Shown here in pieces: positions 1 to 11,497 of a stretch of DNA of 64,000 bases. Source of the stretch: Protonemura montana. Taxonomy: Eukaryota > Arthropoda > Insecta > Plecoptera > Nemouridae. The translations under genes and the position numbers were made by a program. The stretch spans positions 563,001 through 627,000 of the forward strand of contig OX387612.1 in the NCBI GenBank assembly GCA_947568835.1, read 5' to 3'. The stretch's first letter is position 1. Each line of letters starts with the position of its first letter. The notes under the pieces are model-generated. The model was not told the origin of the DNA. It searched no databases and was given only the letters and a program-made list of their open reading frames with translations.

Positions 1-18
1 GACAGAATAAAAGTATAA

Positions 19-75
19 TTGTTATTATTATTATAATTAGAAGTGTTATTACTATTATTATTATTATTTTTCTAC
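19..75. repeat. TTA/ATT trinucleotide microsatellite
   Basis: Imperfect run of TTA/ATT triplets with a few interruptions. The bases from here to 251 contain no gene I can recognise. Confidence 0.8.
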
Positions 76-251
76 GCTTGTTCTGTGTTTTAAAATGGGT
101 GCTACTTTCGAAATGCGAAAAAACGCGCTATTTGCGTCGCGCCGACAGCACGAGCTGCGATCCAGTAGGCGGTTGTCCGCTGCCTATAGAGTCTGAACGC
201 CACCTCTTGCTCTCTTTGGGGCAGCGAGCGCTGCCGTCCTCCCTGCTCAGC

Positions 252-271
252 TAGGGCCCGATTTCACCAAA
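252..271. repeat. Left end of Harbinger element: TAG duplication plus TIR
   Basis: TAG at 252-254 is followed by GGCCCGATTTCACCAA. The same 16 bases occur in reverse complement at 4549-4564, followed by TAG at 4565-4567. Beyond the 16 perfect bases the two ends stay similar (both run into a TTTAAAC/GTTAAAC...TGGTTTGAACC stretch). A 3-bp duplication is the rule for PIF/Harbinger elements. Confidence 0.85.
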
Positions 272-727
272 CTTTAAACTTGGTTTGAACCTAGTTTAAA
301 ACGCTTAAACCGAGTTTATCACTTTTGACGGATTTCACCAAACAAAATGACCGATCAAATTTGCTCTGTTCGAGCAAATATTTAAACCGAGAAATTCTGC
401 GGTTTAAGTCGCGTTTAGCGCCAAACGCGCCAAAGCAATATGGCCGCTCCTTTGTGTCAGTAGCTAGCTGTCACCGTGAAGACATCGAATATTACCCTGC
501 TGCATTGTGAGAAAGTAAGTTTATACACAATATTTCAGTCGTGATTTTTTCTTGTTCTCTGATTAAAACATTGCCCCTAACTGATTTGAAGTAATAAAAA
601 GGTAAGTAATGAATTTTGTCTCAAGCCTAGGAGATGTAAACCATAAACATTGTATCGAGATGTCAATTTCGAGATATAACTATTTTGTTCACCGTTGTCT
701 CGTGAAAATTAATACTTTACAGGCGAT

Positions 728-2588
728 ATGGCTGGATATATCTCGGACATTGAAATTCCAAGTGATGACGACGAAGAAATGATAGCGTTTCTACAACAAC
801 CAGTCCGTCGTCCTAGAGTTCATCAAGAAAGACCGAATTATTTTGACATTTACGATGACACAGATTTCGTGAAGCATTTTCGCATTTCGAAGGCATCTGT
901 GTTGATGTTGCTGGATCGCATTGTTGAACAGCTCGAATTCAATTCAGACCGGTATGCCAGAATCCCAAATAAAATGTATCTAGATTGCAGATGGCACCTG
1001 GCACAGAACAACACTCTCTCTCACAGCGTAGGCAGCAGACCGACCTCATATTTCTCTTGACTGCTTCCAAAAATCTGCTTCTCTGTCCCTTCCCGGCAAA
1101 CTCAAAACTTCCAATCTTCCAGGCCGCCAAAGAGTAGGATAAACATCCACAAGCACGGGTGCATCAATAGACTAATGATCACCTACAACAAAATTATCTT
1201 TCTTGTTCTCATGTTAAATTTTCTCCATGTTAATGTTTTGTATCTTGTTCTGTTCGTAATGCCCACGTTTTGTTCAAACTGTCAAATGTTAAATTTTATT
1301 GTTCCATGTTAAATGTTTACGTCGTGTCCTGTTTGTAATGTCCATTTATTGTCCAAATTTATTACATCAAACTTGTGGACTTGCCTTGTCTGTTGTTGGA
1401 TGATTAAATAATAATAATATTTCTTCATTTCAATTTACAGCAACAAATCGCTGAGTCCGATTAACCAGCTCCTTCTTACTCTGAGATTTTACGCTACCGG
1501 CAGTTTCCTGATCTCGGCCGGGGATTACTCTGGAGTGAGCACGTCCACTGCTTGTCGAGTTACCCACCGCGTATCGGAAGCTATTGCTTCCTTGATTGCG
1601 GATTTTGTTAAATTCCCCCGAACGCCAGATGAAATTGCCAATGTCCAGCGTGACTTTTATGCAATTGCTAGATTTCCACGTGTCCTTGGCGCTTTGGATT
1701 GTACGCATGTGAAAATTCAATCACCAGGTACACAACCTATACAATTTTGTTAAGTCGGTCTTATTTTAAGTTTATTATTTAATCGGACAAAATATGCTAC
1801 AAAATGCCAAACGGCTAGCAGTATTTTAAGGACAAACTGATTTTTTTACTGTTTTGTTCTTGTTTAATAGGTGGAGACAACGCAGAAACTTTCAGAAATA
1901 GGAAAGGCTATTTCTCAGTGAATGTTCAGACAATTGTGAAACCCGACCTGCAAATAACGGACATTGTCACCCGATGGCCAGGCTCAGTTCATGATTCCAC
2001 AATATTCAGCAACTGTGGACGGAGAGCCGAGTTCGAAACTGGCGTATTTGGCAGTGCCCTGCTATTAGGTGATGGTGGGTATGGAGTTCGACCATTTTTG
2101 CTGACTCCATTAGAGCGGCCTCAAACTCCAGCAGAACACAGATACAACGAGTCTCAGATTCGTACGCGGAATCCCGTAGAACGCTCCTATGGCGTTTGGA
2201 AACGGCGTTTCCCTATCCTTGCCATTGGAATGAGGGTGGCGATCGAAAAAGCATTATCCATCATAAATGCCTGTGCAGTCCTGCACAACATTGCAATTCA
2301 GGTGATGAATGTGATTTATGAATGAAGCCCAGATTTATTTTTATTACAACCTTTATTTTCTAATCAATTAACTTCTTACAGAACGGAGATCCACAACCTC
2401 CAGATGAAGTGGTAGACATCCAGCAAAGAATTGACGAGGACATCATGCCCACGCAAGCTGAAGTTGTTGGAGCAATTGCAGCCAACCAAAACAGGGTTAT
2501 CCAGCAAGCGATTATTAACGATCACTTTCAACGGTATGCACCTATGCTGGTCTGCCCAAGTAATATTATAAGTTATAACATAGTTTAA
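728..2588 (+). CDS. Harbinger transposase, four exons, about 382 aa
   Basis: Nuclease that would cut and reinsert its own element. Proposed exons are 728-951, 1441-1727, 1871-2301 and 2382-2588, all with GT donors, AG acceptors and compatible phases. The spliced product keeps the family signature across the first junction (NSDR joined to NKSLSPINQLLLTLRFYATG). Candidate catalytic residues are D161 in ALDCTHV, D212 in GSVHDSTIF and E274 in VERSYGVWKRRFP; GDGGYGVRPFLLTP lies between the last two. The C-terminal exon ends in an AIINDHF-like tail, usual for the family. The ATG at 728 begins an acidic N-terminus. If the last intron is retained, a stop comes at 2325 instead; the exon from 2382 could also splice onward at 2535. 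The reading frame is uninterrupted, unlike most old copies. Confidence 0.85.
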
Positions 2589-2851
2589 AACATAATCGTT
2601 CCTCTGGTGCACATGTTAAATATTATATGTGATAATACTCATAATATCCTAGCTAATCATTTTAATCAAAGGACGTACCTTCCCTTATGTAATAATTGTT
2701 TATATTCTTTTGGCATATGCATGGTATTTATTTTTAATTACTGTTTTTTTAATTTATTTTCTAGCTTGGTTTGAGTCACAAAACCTCAAGAGTCATTTAG
2801 ACGAGGAATCCAGATTGATTATGGTACCTACCACTAATTTGGTATTATATT

Positions 2852-4270
2852 TTAACTTTGGGGAAGTTGAGACACCTTGTAGAGTTCCTGCTTCAAGATG
2901 GCTTCTTTGATGGCCAAATCGGCCCGTAAAATTGATTGTCGAAGCTCTCCTTCAATTCTTTGACGTTCCCCTTCTTTCATTTTCATTTCTGCCTCTGATT
3001 TTAAATTTTCAATCTGTCTTTCAATCAATTCCTGTTTTGTTTCTACAAGGTGTTCCATTTTTTTGGCGGTTTCAACTTTTGGGTCTGTTCGCAGGATCGG
3101 AGTTCTCCTGTTAACTGTACGCAGACTGGATTTGGTTACGAGAGATTTGTGGATTGGCTCCCTGAGCTTTGCGGCTGTTCCATGAGTCCAGTTATAGGGG
3201 TTCGTCAGATTTGTGGAGTTTCTGGAGTTTGAGATGTCCTCTATCTCATCATCGTCTTCGAGTCCAGTTGTGGGGGCTGACAGCTGCTGTTTCAGTGCCA
3301 GATCCTAACATAAGAAAAACATTAATTATAATTATTTTATACGTAAAAATAAATTATCATTCTTCTTATGGTAAACGAAAACTTATTCTTAAGTAATAGA
3401 ATTTTGTAATTAAATTCTAGTGCTGTACTACTCTCTAGCTTTTCAAAAATTAAATTTTGTCTTTTATCTTACATCTTGTAGTTACTAGCATTTTGAAACT
3501 AATTATTGTGACAGCGTATCTGCAATGGACTCGCTTTAACAGCAAGCGGGTGTAACAACTTACAATATTGTCAGGAAATGGGTTCAAAACCGAGATTCGC
3601 CCGTCTTCATCGGCACTAGCCACTATTACGGCACTACTACAGGCAGATGTTACAGTAGCGGAGGGCTTTTGACGATTATCACCTCCTGAAAATAAAAAGT
3701 TTTCTCAAATTTAGCATAAATGTGAGTTATCATTTGTGTCGAACATTTTGAGTAATATTATTTAGTTACCAGTTAGGGCAATGTATGCAACATCACTGTC
3801 GCTGGAGAAAGCAATGGGCTCTAAAGTCGGCTTAATCAGTGTACGAACTCTGTCTGAAAGGGCATCTGCTTTAATTTGTTTTGGTAGCCCTCCACCTGAA
3901 ATATGCGACAGATAAAATTGTTAACCTCGCCAATTGTGTAACAATGTATTTATGGGGTTTGTTGTGAGATAAAAATAAATAACTACTTGCCTGTTTTAAA
4001 TATTTCAACCCTCTCATTTGCGGCTCTTTTCCTTGCGGTTTTCTTTAAATTGTCGTAGCAAGATCTCAACGACTGCTGTGATCGAGCCGACGTTGTTGTG
4101 GCAGAATTATAATCGTTGGCAATTTGCTCCCACGCCTTATCTTTTACATCAATAGATGTTGAATCAGTTTTCTTGTTTTCTATTATATGTTTTAATTTCT
4201 CAACACAATCAATAAGTAGGGCTTTATCACTCTCTATGTAATTACTGCCACGAGACAATTTGTTTGACAT
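2852..4270 (-). CDS. Harbinger Myb/SANT-like partner protein, four exons, about 326 aa
   Basis: DNA-binding accessory protein of the Harbinger element, transcribed toward the transposase. Exons on the minus strand are 4270-3991, 3895-3770, 3685-3564 and 3304-2852; phases fit throughout. Residues about 10-80 match the Myb_DNA-bind_5/zeste type (acidic start, KHIIENKKTD, a tryptophan in AWEQIANDYN, then LRSCYDNLKKTARK). The C-terminal about 60 residues are highly charged and probably a coiled coil (ERQIENLKSEAEMKMKEG). The first intron uses a GC donor (ACAG/GCAAGT), the only non-GT donor I see here. The start was placed at the MSNKLSRG methionine rather than the in-frame ATG 12 codons upstream because homologous proteins begin just before the Myb domain; either is possible. 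Confidence 0.75.
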
Positions 4271-4548
4271 GTTTAGTGTAGACCAGGAAAACTTGCAGGC
4301 TTGCATATTCTGACAGCTGCCGCCGTTCTGTTTAAACTTGCTCGAATTTTAAGCCAATCACATACGTCTCTATTCATAGTTGCCAGGTAATATGGCAACA
4401 TTGCATCGTAACGCCGGTTTGACGGAGGTTTGGCTAAACTTCGGCTAAATATGTTGGTGAAATCCATTTTTTTAGCCAGAGTTTGAACCAGGCTTAACTT
4501 TTGAACCATCGTTAGGGAAACTCGGTTCAAACCAGGTTTAACTCATTA

Positions 4549-4567
4549 TTGGTGAAATCGGGCCTAG
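4549..4567. repeat. Right end of Harbinger element: TIR plus TAG duplication
   Basis: TTGGTGAAATCGGGCC at 4549-4564 is the exact reverse complement of the left end at 255-270; TAG at 4565-4567 repeats the TAG at 252-254. Confidence 0.85.
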
Positions 4568-4959
4568 GAGTGCGTGGAAATGGCCTTGAACGTGTGTCGC
4601 CTGTCGTCGCTCGCAAGCCCAGCGAGGGCAGCAGAAAACCCGCCCTCGGCCAGCCTCGGCCAGTCGCCGGGCTGAGCTAGCAGCGAGAGCGAGTGAGACA
4701 GAACGATACACACGATCGCACATATTTTCCACGGCGATTAATAGTTTCAAAATAATAGTACTACCGTTCACTAGCCTGAATTTCTGTCCCACCTAGTTTC
4801 ACATACTGCGTACGTTTTTGACCATTGAAAATTAATCTAATGTGTGACTTGACAGCTAGAATTCAATGATAACTTTTTTTTAAATATCACATGTTGGATT
4901 TTAATGTTACAATATTGAAATCCTACTACAGTGTTCATTACTTATGATGCTGGTGGTGA

Positions 4960-4972
4960 GGGGGGGGGGGGG
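4960..4972. repeat. Poly-G tract (13 G)
   Basis: Uninterrupted run of 13 G in an AT-rich setting, just inside a possible transposon end at 5008-5022. Confidence 0.9.
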
Positions 4973-5007
4973 AGAAATTTTACTGCCGCCCCTCCAAGAA
5001 AAACAGT

Positions 5008-5022
5008 CACGAGCCGCCACTG
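5008..5022. repeat. Possible orphan hAT-type terminus
   Basis: CACGAGCCGCCACTG is the reverse complement of CAGTGGCGGCTCGTG, a CAGTGGCG-type end typical of hAT elements. No matching partner end was found in the window, so this would be the right end of a broken copy. Tentative. Confidence 0.3.
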
Positions 5023-7649
5023 GTCAGATGTATGATTCTTTATGTAGAATGAACAGACTGTAGGTACTTGTCATTTAGTCCAGTGACATCTGATCGTGGG
5101 AAATTAGATTAGGTTGCTGCATTTATATTTCTTAAACATCTAAAGTACATTTATTTTAAGAAATCACGTAAGTAGTGCACCTTAACATGCACGTATACAT
5201 GCATGATTATATGCAGGAGGTCATCTCAATATGAATCGACTATAGTTATATTCAAATGTTATATCACCTTACACTACAAGCTAGCAGTGAGAATGCGCAC
5301 GCGCACATCTCAAATTTTTGCTGAATCTGCATTTTATTTCGTACCGTCCAAGACGCTAGGAATTTTCCGGGCGTCAGCAGTTTTCCCACAGAGGTCAATG
5401 ACTTCCTTCTCCTTCTGATCTAGAACCGGCAATTATACCCTACTCACGTGGTCGCCAAACGCTGTAACCCGTCAATCTGGTTCCTTTTGTTGAACCGGTA
5501 ACACTCCACCACCACCGACTTTACCGGTGTAAAGTGTTCCTTCATTTTACTCACTATTGACCCATAAGACTTCGTTTTGGGTGCCACAGGGTTAGCAGCG
5601 ACTTAACGGTTTTGTAAACGCTTGATCCCACGAACTGGAGTAGGAAGGCGCACCTTTTTTCCTCCTTAAGGATATGCTACAGCGATTATTTTTTATTATA
5701 ATCATCTAATCCTCTCCGTCGATTCACAATGCAACATTTCGCTACAATTTCACATCTTTTGTTCACAGCTGCCGTATCGTTTAGCCTAAAAATATGATTC
5801 AAAATTCTTTGGATAGGTGCATGTGTTTTCCTACCGCCCTGTACGTTTCAATCGGTTCCAATCAATATTCTTTATGCAATTGACCGAAGAAGAAGGGACT
5901 GTTTTTCAGCTAATGCCAAGATTGCCACGAAACGACTTGAGCTACAAACTTGAAATTAAACACTTATGTTGTTGACACAGAAACCATGTTTTGTGCCCAC
6001 GACTTTTTCGAAATTCGATTTGGTTCACACATAAATGCATTTTATATTTTTTTATCAAAATTGCTGATATCTTTTTACGGAGTGCAAACTTCGTATAAAA
6101 ACGAAGACCGAACACTAGATTATGTAAATATTTGTTTTGAAAAAAATCACGAACGCTCTATCTTTAATGAGCTAGGCGGTACACGAGCATTACCTAATTG
6201 TAAACATAGAGGTGAATCGATGCAATTCTCTGTCCAAAAACTGCTAGTTTTTCCCCTCTCGCGGCTGTCGAAGCAGCGTTATCGCATTCGAATTCCTAGC
6301 GCACGACGGAAATAGCTCGGGATTATAATAATTGCCGAGCGACTGCAGTGACTGAGCGAGCAACACATTCAATCCTTCCAGATTCAGAGGCTGCCCGAGT
6401 CTTGAGAAATATCATCGGCAAAATTTAGCGTCAACTTGTGCGGCATAATGGGATGGCAGTGGTCTGTTCAATTACTAACTTTTTGCCTAATGTCGTCATG
6501 ATACGTAAAATCCAATGAAAACGTTTGGACTTTCGGCCTGTTAGACTATTCAAATTGCCGGTCTTTCATTAGCGCCATGTGCATACAGTTTTGGTGCTGC
6601 GTGGTTCAATAAGAAATCAATAAAAAATAGTAATAAGTATAGAAAGGGTGATTTCTTGTTCCCTGCTTTGTTGTATATTTTCATTATTAGTTACACCGTT
6701 AATTAGTTCAATTTCTTGCACCGAGAAGTTCAGTTTGGTACAGAAAGAATATTGTCACAATGCACCTCAGAGCGATGTCATGAAGGAGTTTTCTTAGCTA
6801 TAAATCGTACACGCGATATGTCCAATCTAGTCGGCTGCTTATTTCGGCAAGTAAAATGCTTGCTACTGAACTAAATTGTAATACCATATTGCAGCCCGAT
6901 AAACTCGGAGGATATCGCTTATAAAAACACGTTTGGAAGTCGCTGGCAGCCTCTCATTGCATAAATTCACGATCATGACCATGTCACATTGAAATTGTTG
7001 GGTGAGAAATTATGTCAAATCGCTAAATCTGGGGCTAGGATGTCGATCAAAAAAGATTTCCGCATAGAAAACTTCGGAAAGTAATGTGGATTGTTTCAAA
7101 TTTCGGAAATCGATCAAATGATAGGTACTGTGACTTGGCGGGTGCTTATCTCAATGTTGATTTTCTTGTAATTCCCGCATTACTAGGTTTTATAATAATA
7201 TCGCCAGGCGATTACGATGGTTTGGCGAGATGGAGCACGAGCAGCCCAGTGACCTTGCTGGTTGATCACGGTAAATTGATGCTAGAGAGGGTAGTTTCAA
7301 CATTAGAACAAACATTTAAACTGATTTGAAATCAGGTCTCAGAGCCGAATGTTATGGTGCTTTAAAAAATTTCAAAATTCAATTATTAGCATCAGATGGA
7401 TTTTTGAGTTAAATGGCTCTGGTATTAGCGATTCTCGGAACATTTTTATCGCAAATCGGCTTATACATTCAGTATCATATGGTTCCCAATCAAATCTCCA
7501 GACGCAAAGCGAGACACCCACGTGATACACTCCCCTTGTGCCACGGTAGAAAATGTGTGGAAAGGGAAAATGCACACCGCGTCCCGTATTACTCCCCCGG
7601 ATGCGTTTAACACTGCCCTCTATACAAGTAATGAACTAAATATTCAAAG
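5023..7649. other. Unassigned AT-rich stretch
   Basis: No convincing gene. The longest open frame (5950-6315, 121 codons) has no domain I recognise and no splice or codon pattern in its support. On the minus strand a TTTGGCGACC motif near 5450-5459 resembles a gypsy primer-binding site, but I could not define an LTR beside it. Confidence 0.5.
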
Positions 7650-7763
7650 CTATGGCGGGTTCTTAACTTCATTGACTTCGAAGTATAATTCGAGCCGCTC
7701 CAAATAAGATTCCAAGTCCTCGTGGTCGGGGTTAAACTCGTTGATTCTACCAACGTACGCCAT
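7650..7763 (-). pseudogene. Gypsy gag N-terminal fragment
   Basis: Reading on the minus strand from the ATG at 7763 gives 37 codons before TAG at 7650. The peptide starts MAYVGRINEFNPDHEDLESY and continues into a YLERLELYFEVNEVK stretch, which matches the start of Ty3/gypsy Gag proteins (a short leader then an ERLEQYF-type helix). Gag normally runs several hundred residues, so this is a truncated relic. Its position 79 bp downstream of a primer-binding-site-like sequence and an LTR supports the call. Confidence 0.6.
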
Positions 7764-7956
7764 CTTAAGCACAAAACTGATTACCGTTATTAGACGACTG
7801 ACAACGGGTCATCGACAACTGGTTCGTTTCCTCGTCGCCAATGTAAAGTATTAGAGTTTATTCAGAGTACGATACAGCCTTCATCAGCTCGCTCGCCCGC
7901 TCTGGCCTGACTGCCGCACCAACGCTCTCGACCCCCGGCCCGAGCCGTACATTACA
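7650..7956 (-). mobile_element. Degraded Ty3/gypsy 5' end (LTR + PBS + gag start)
   Basis: Read on the minus strand, a putative 115-bp LTR (7956-7842) starts TGTAATGTAC and ends ACTTTACA. One base later comes TTGGCGACGAGGAAACG, a TGGCGAC-type primer-binding site common in invertebrate gypsy elements, then a leader and the gag start at 7763. Downstream sequence is lost. The LTR limits rest on the TG...CA ends and the PBS position only, since no second LTR was found. Confidence 0.5.
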
Positions 7957-8500
7957 CATACCTACCTGCGGTAATTAGCTTACCGTGGCTAACTGATAAT
8001 CTTATCATAAAGCCAGATTATTTGAATTTTATCTGATCAGAGGTTTGTCTAGGTGCTAGGGGTCGAAAAAGCACTTCGGGTTATTTCTGACGGGAGTTTT
8101 TTTTTCTAAGCACCCAAGCTGAAAAACACGGACTTTGCCAATTTCTGCACGGACGGCCGTGGACACAGGAGTTTTTTTTAAGTCCAAATGCCATTATTAA
8201 ATCTTCCAAATCTAAGATTAAAGTTACAATTCAAGGGTAAAGACCCCTTTCAGAGTATAGGAGCTATTGAAGAGCCTTATGAGACTCCTAATTCAACTGT
8301 ACGTTCATCTGAAATATATGTTACGCCTTTAGTGTAAGGGAGACTGGGGCTATTTTGTTGTGGACATTTAACAAAATTTGCATGGATTTTAAATGTGGCA
8401 ATGTATTTGCACACATTTTGACTAATAGAAATAATTTTTATAACATTGATAATTTTTTTAATAAACACGTGATAACGTAAAATTTGCCTGATTGCAAAGT

Positions 8501-8535
8501 GTAACAACTTGCCACTTGTCGGGGCAAGTTGTTAC
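8501..8535. repeat. Short perfect inverted repeat (13-bp stem)
   Basis: GTAACAACTTGCC at 8501-8513 is the reverse complement of GGCAAGTTGTTAC at 8523-8535 with a 9-base loop. A further GGGGCAAGTTGATACA follows at about 8542. This may be the end of a small MITE; no partner end was found. The remainder of 7957-8785 has no gene I can support. Confidence 0.6.
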
Positions 8536-8785
8536 AGGTCAGGGGCAAGTTGATACAGTACCTAGTTAATAGGGGAAAAAACAAAAATGAGCTGATTATA
8601 AATAATGTTTAATAGATAATGTATGAGGGTTTATTTTTTAAGTGAAATGTTATATTTACTGAATCAACTTTCAACTGTATCAATCGCTTACAAGCAATCT
8701 ACACGAATATATTCTGGTGTGAATACAGTACACTTCACATGCTCCCAAGCCGAACACTGAATCCCACTGAACCCAAGTCCTCCGA

Positions 8786-10700
8786 GACTGTGATCTTGAT
8801 ATAATCTGCTTGTCAGAACACTGGCTGAGGGAAGCCGAAGTTGACTCAGTATGCATTGATAACTATTTCCTGGTGGACGCTTATTGTCGATCAACTGCAA
8901 AAAATGGTGGTGTAATTCTCTTCGCCAAAAAAGGTGTGTGTGTGTTGCCAATCGAAAATATTAAACCACTGAGTGATGAGAAAGACTTCGAGGTAGTGGC
9001 AGCGACACTGGAGGATATTGCGGGAAAATATAATGTAGCGGTAGTATATCGCGCTCCGGTTGGAAATTTCAAGTTGTTTTTAAGTAAAATGTCACAGATG
9101 TTGAAGCAAATGTCCAGAGGTGAATCTCGTGTTATTGTTTGTGGAGATTTTAACGTGAACTTTAACTGTGACAGTATAGAAACACTGACACTAATTGACC
9201 TGTTTATGTCTTTCGGATTGCAGCGAAAGGTTTTTGTGCCCACAAGGATAACCATTAATTCAAGCACCTGCATAGATAACATTTTCACTAATATTAAGTA
9301 ACGAGCACCCTAACAGTACCTCAAATGTAGATGTTTTTCAAATAGGACTTTCAGATCATTGCTTTATGACGCTTCAACTACAGATAAAATGCGAAGCACA
9401 TGACTCGCCTATAAAATCTGTGCGAAGGAGAATTTTTAATGAGGCTAATATTAAAAGATTCAAAGCAACTGGGAGCGAGTGTATAATCAACAATCTGTGG
9501 ACGAAATGTTCGATGTTTTTATGGATCTTTTCTTGCACGCGTTTGATGATGCTTTCCCGATGAAAGAAAGTAAACTTCACGATCCCAAAACAATAAGGAA
9601 GAATAACCCTTGGTTCACTGCAGATTTAGACACTCTTGCTAAAATTAGCCAAAACTCCAAAATAAAACATACACAGATAGGGACGGAAGTCACCAAACTG
9701 GATTGCATGACCGCAAGGCGCAATTATCGCAATGCAATCAACAAAGCAAAGAGGACCTATAATGATCATATTTTAAAAAGTGCAAAAAACAAACTCAAAA
9801 CTGCGTGGAATATTATCAATGGCAACACAAATAACAGATCCCCCCTAGGCAGGGTGTCTAAGGATATCAAGTTTGTTGACAGCTCGCTTAACACTATAAC
9901 GGCAATGGAGAAGGTGGTCAATATGTTTAACAATTACTTCGCTAACGTTACTACTGACCTTTTAAATTCTAGGCAAAATAAAAACTGTACGAACTCAGCT
10001 GCAGTTAGGAGGGTAAACAAGACAATATTCCTTTCGCCCAAATCTCGTGCGGAAACTTTAGAAATCATTGAACTTATCGGGCAGAAAAAGTCATCTGGGC
10101 TAGACGAAGTGCCAGGCTCTGTGCTGAGATATGTCTCACAAGATATAGTCGATCCACTTATGTGGATAATTAACGCCACCTTGCAGCAAGGTGCCTTTCC
10201 AACTAAATTAAAAATAGCAAAAATAGCACCACTTTTTAAAAATGGCTGTCGTGACTCCCTGCAAAACTATCGCCCAATTGCTAATCTTTCTGTTTTTTCT
10301 AAATGTTTAGAAAAGGCTTTTATGTCAAGATTGTTGTCTTTTACTGAATCTCAGTCCCTAATAAGTAACAGCCAGCATGGGTTTTTGAAGGGTAAATCAA
10401 CCATCACAACTTGATCACAACCATCACAGCACTCGAAGGGTTTATAAGTAGTTTATACAACTCACTACATCTGAGGGAGGATGCCATGGGAATCTTTTAT
10501 GATTTTTCAAAAGCCTTTGATGTGATTGACCATGATTTACTTTCAAGCAAACTTGCAAATATGGGCATTCGTGGTTTGGCAAGTAATTGGATTAAATCCT
10601 ACTTATCCAATAGGAAGCAAGTCGTTGTCCTAAGAGGCAATAGTGGTATATATTCGTCCAAAATAGTGACTACAACAGTCTACATAACATTTTATGTTGA
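8786..10700 (+). pseudogene. Broken non-LTR retrotransposon (LINE): endonuclease plus partial reverse transcriptase
   Basis: Relic of a LINE ORF2. 8786-9301 encodes an APE-type endonuclease lacking its N-terminus: DLDIICLSEHWL, VVYRAP, VCGDFNVN and the STCIDNIFTN motif. It stops at TAA 9299 and then shifts frame; SDHCFMTLQL continues in another frame near 9354-9390. 9479-10414 resumes in the first frame with the linker and RT entry (SSGLDEVPGSVL, KIAKIAPLFKNG, NYRPIANLSVFSKCLEKAF, QHGFLKGKST). After a frameshift near 10410, YDFSKAFDVIDHDLL and IKSYLSNRKQ follow, and the copy is lost near 10680, before the FADD active site. Motif style suggests a jockey/CR1-like clade; I cannot name the family. 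Clearly inactive. Confidence 0.85.
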
Positions 10701-11097
10701 ACTGGACAATAAACAACAATAAACTGAATCCAGTCTAGTTCAGCGGGGCCTGATTCGGAGAAGATTCGAGAACTGACAAAACAAAGTCAGTCTTCGTCGT
10801 CCTCCTCCAGAGGAGAGTTCTCGTTGACGTCCGTTGGCGCTTTTCGCTTCTTATCTCATATTATGTCAATATGTCAATCTTCCTCCTATAAATTCGCATT
10901 TTATAACCTGGAAATCTAATGGAACTAATCATATTATATTTTGTACAAACGAAATATGAAACCCAAAAATATATCCAGCGTAAGATAGAAATTAGATAGC
11001 AATTGTGATAAAATTATCACATTCCGGTTCGATTCCGAAATCGTGAAAAAAAATATCTCAAAGACTCCGTCACGAAACTTTCAAATCAGCTTGACCA
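10701..11097. other. No gene seen
   Basis: AT-rich sequence after the lost end of the LINE; nothing recognisable. Confidence 0.5.
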
Positions 11098-11470
11098 CCC
11101 TGCTAAAAATTCTTAGCAAGATCTTGCATGATCGTGGCAAGATCTTGGCAAGAAGCAAGATCTTGCTAATTTCTTGGCAATTTCTTGGCAATTTCTTGAA
11201 AACATCTAAGATTTTTCCCTTCAGTTAAGATTTGTTCAAGATCTTGGTAAGAAATTTACAAGATCTTGACACGGTCCCGTGGGATCTTACATGGCTGCAA
11301 GATTTTTGGAATCTTGGCAAGGAAACGATATCCTGGCAAGTTCTTAGCAAGTTCTTGAAATAATTTTTTTGTGTTGCGATTCTTGAAAGATCTTGCACGC
11401 AGAATTCTGCGTTTCCGACTTTAAAGTCTTCTAAAATAATAATTGATAACTGCAAGATCTTGCTCGGTGC
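11098..11470 (+). repeat. CAAGATCTTG-rich terminal block, left end
   Basis: Begins CCCTGCTAAAAATTCTTAGC and then repeats the self-complementary decamer CAAGATCTTG and close variants (TTGGCAAGATCTTGG, TTCTTGGCAATTTC) for about 370 bp. The opposite block at 16258-16504 ends in the inverted form ...TTTTTCAGCAGGG. The two may be the ends of one 5.4-kb element or two separate members of a MITE family. Confidence 0.6.
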
Positions 11471-11497
11471 GAAAACGCACTCGTGAATGGAGAGCAC

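Larger units (their letters stand above)
255..4564 (+). mobile_element. PIF/Harbinger DNA transposon, apparently complete (4,310 bp)
   Basis: The element is bounded by 16-bp perfect inverted repeats and TAG target duplications. It holds two convergent spliced genes: a DDE transposase on the + strand (728-2588) and a Myb/SANT-like DNA-binding protein on the - strand (4270-2852). Both read through without a stop after splicing, so the copy may be autonomous. Known family biology: Harbinger elements need both proteins, the Myb-like partner helping nuclear import and end binding of the transposase. The intervening bases (2589-2851) carry no further gene. Confidence 0.87.

Noticed and set aside
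5950..6315. A 121-codon open frame as a gene
   Set aside because: No recognisable domain, no good splice context, and the base composition resembles its surroundings.
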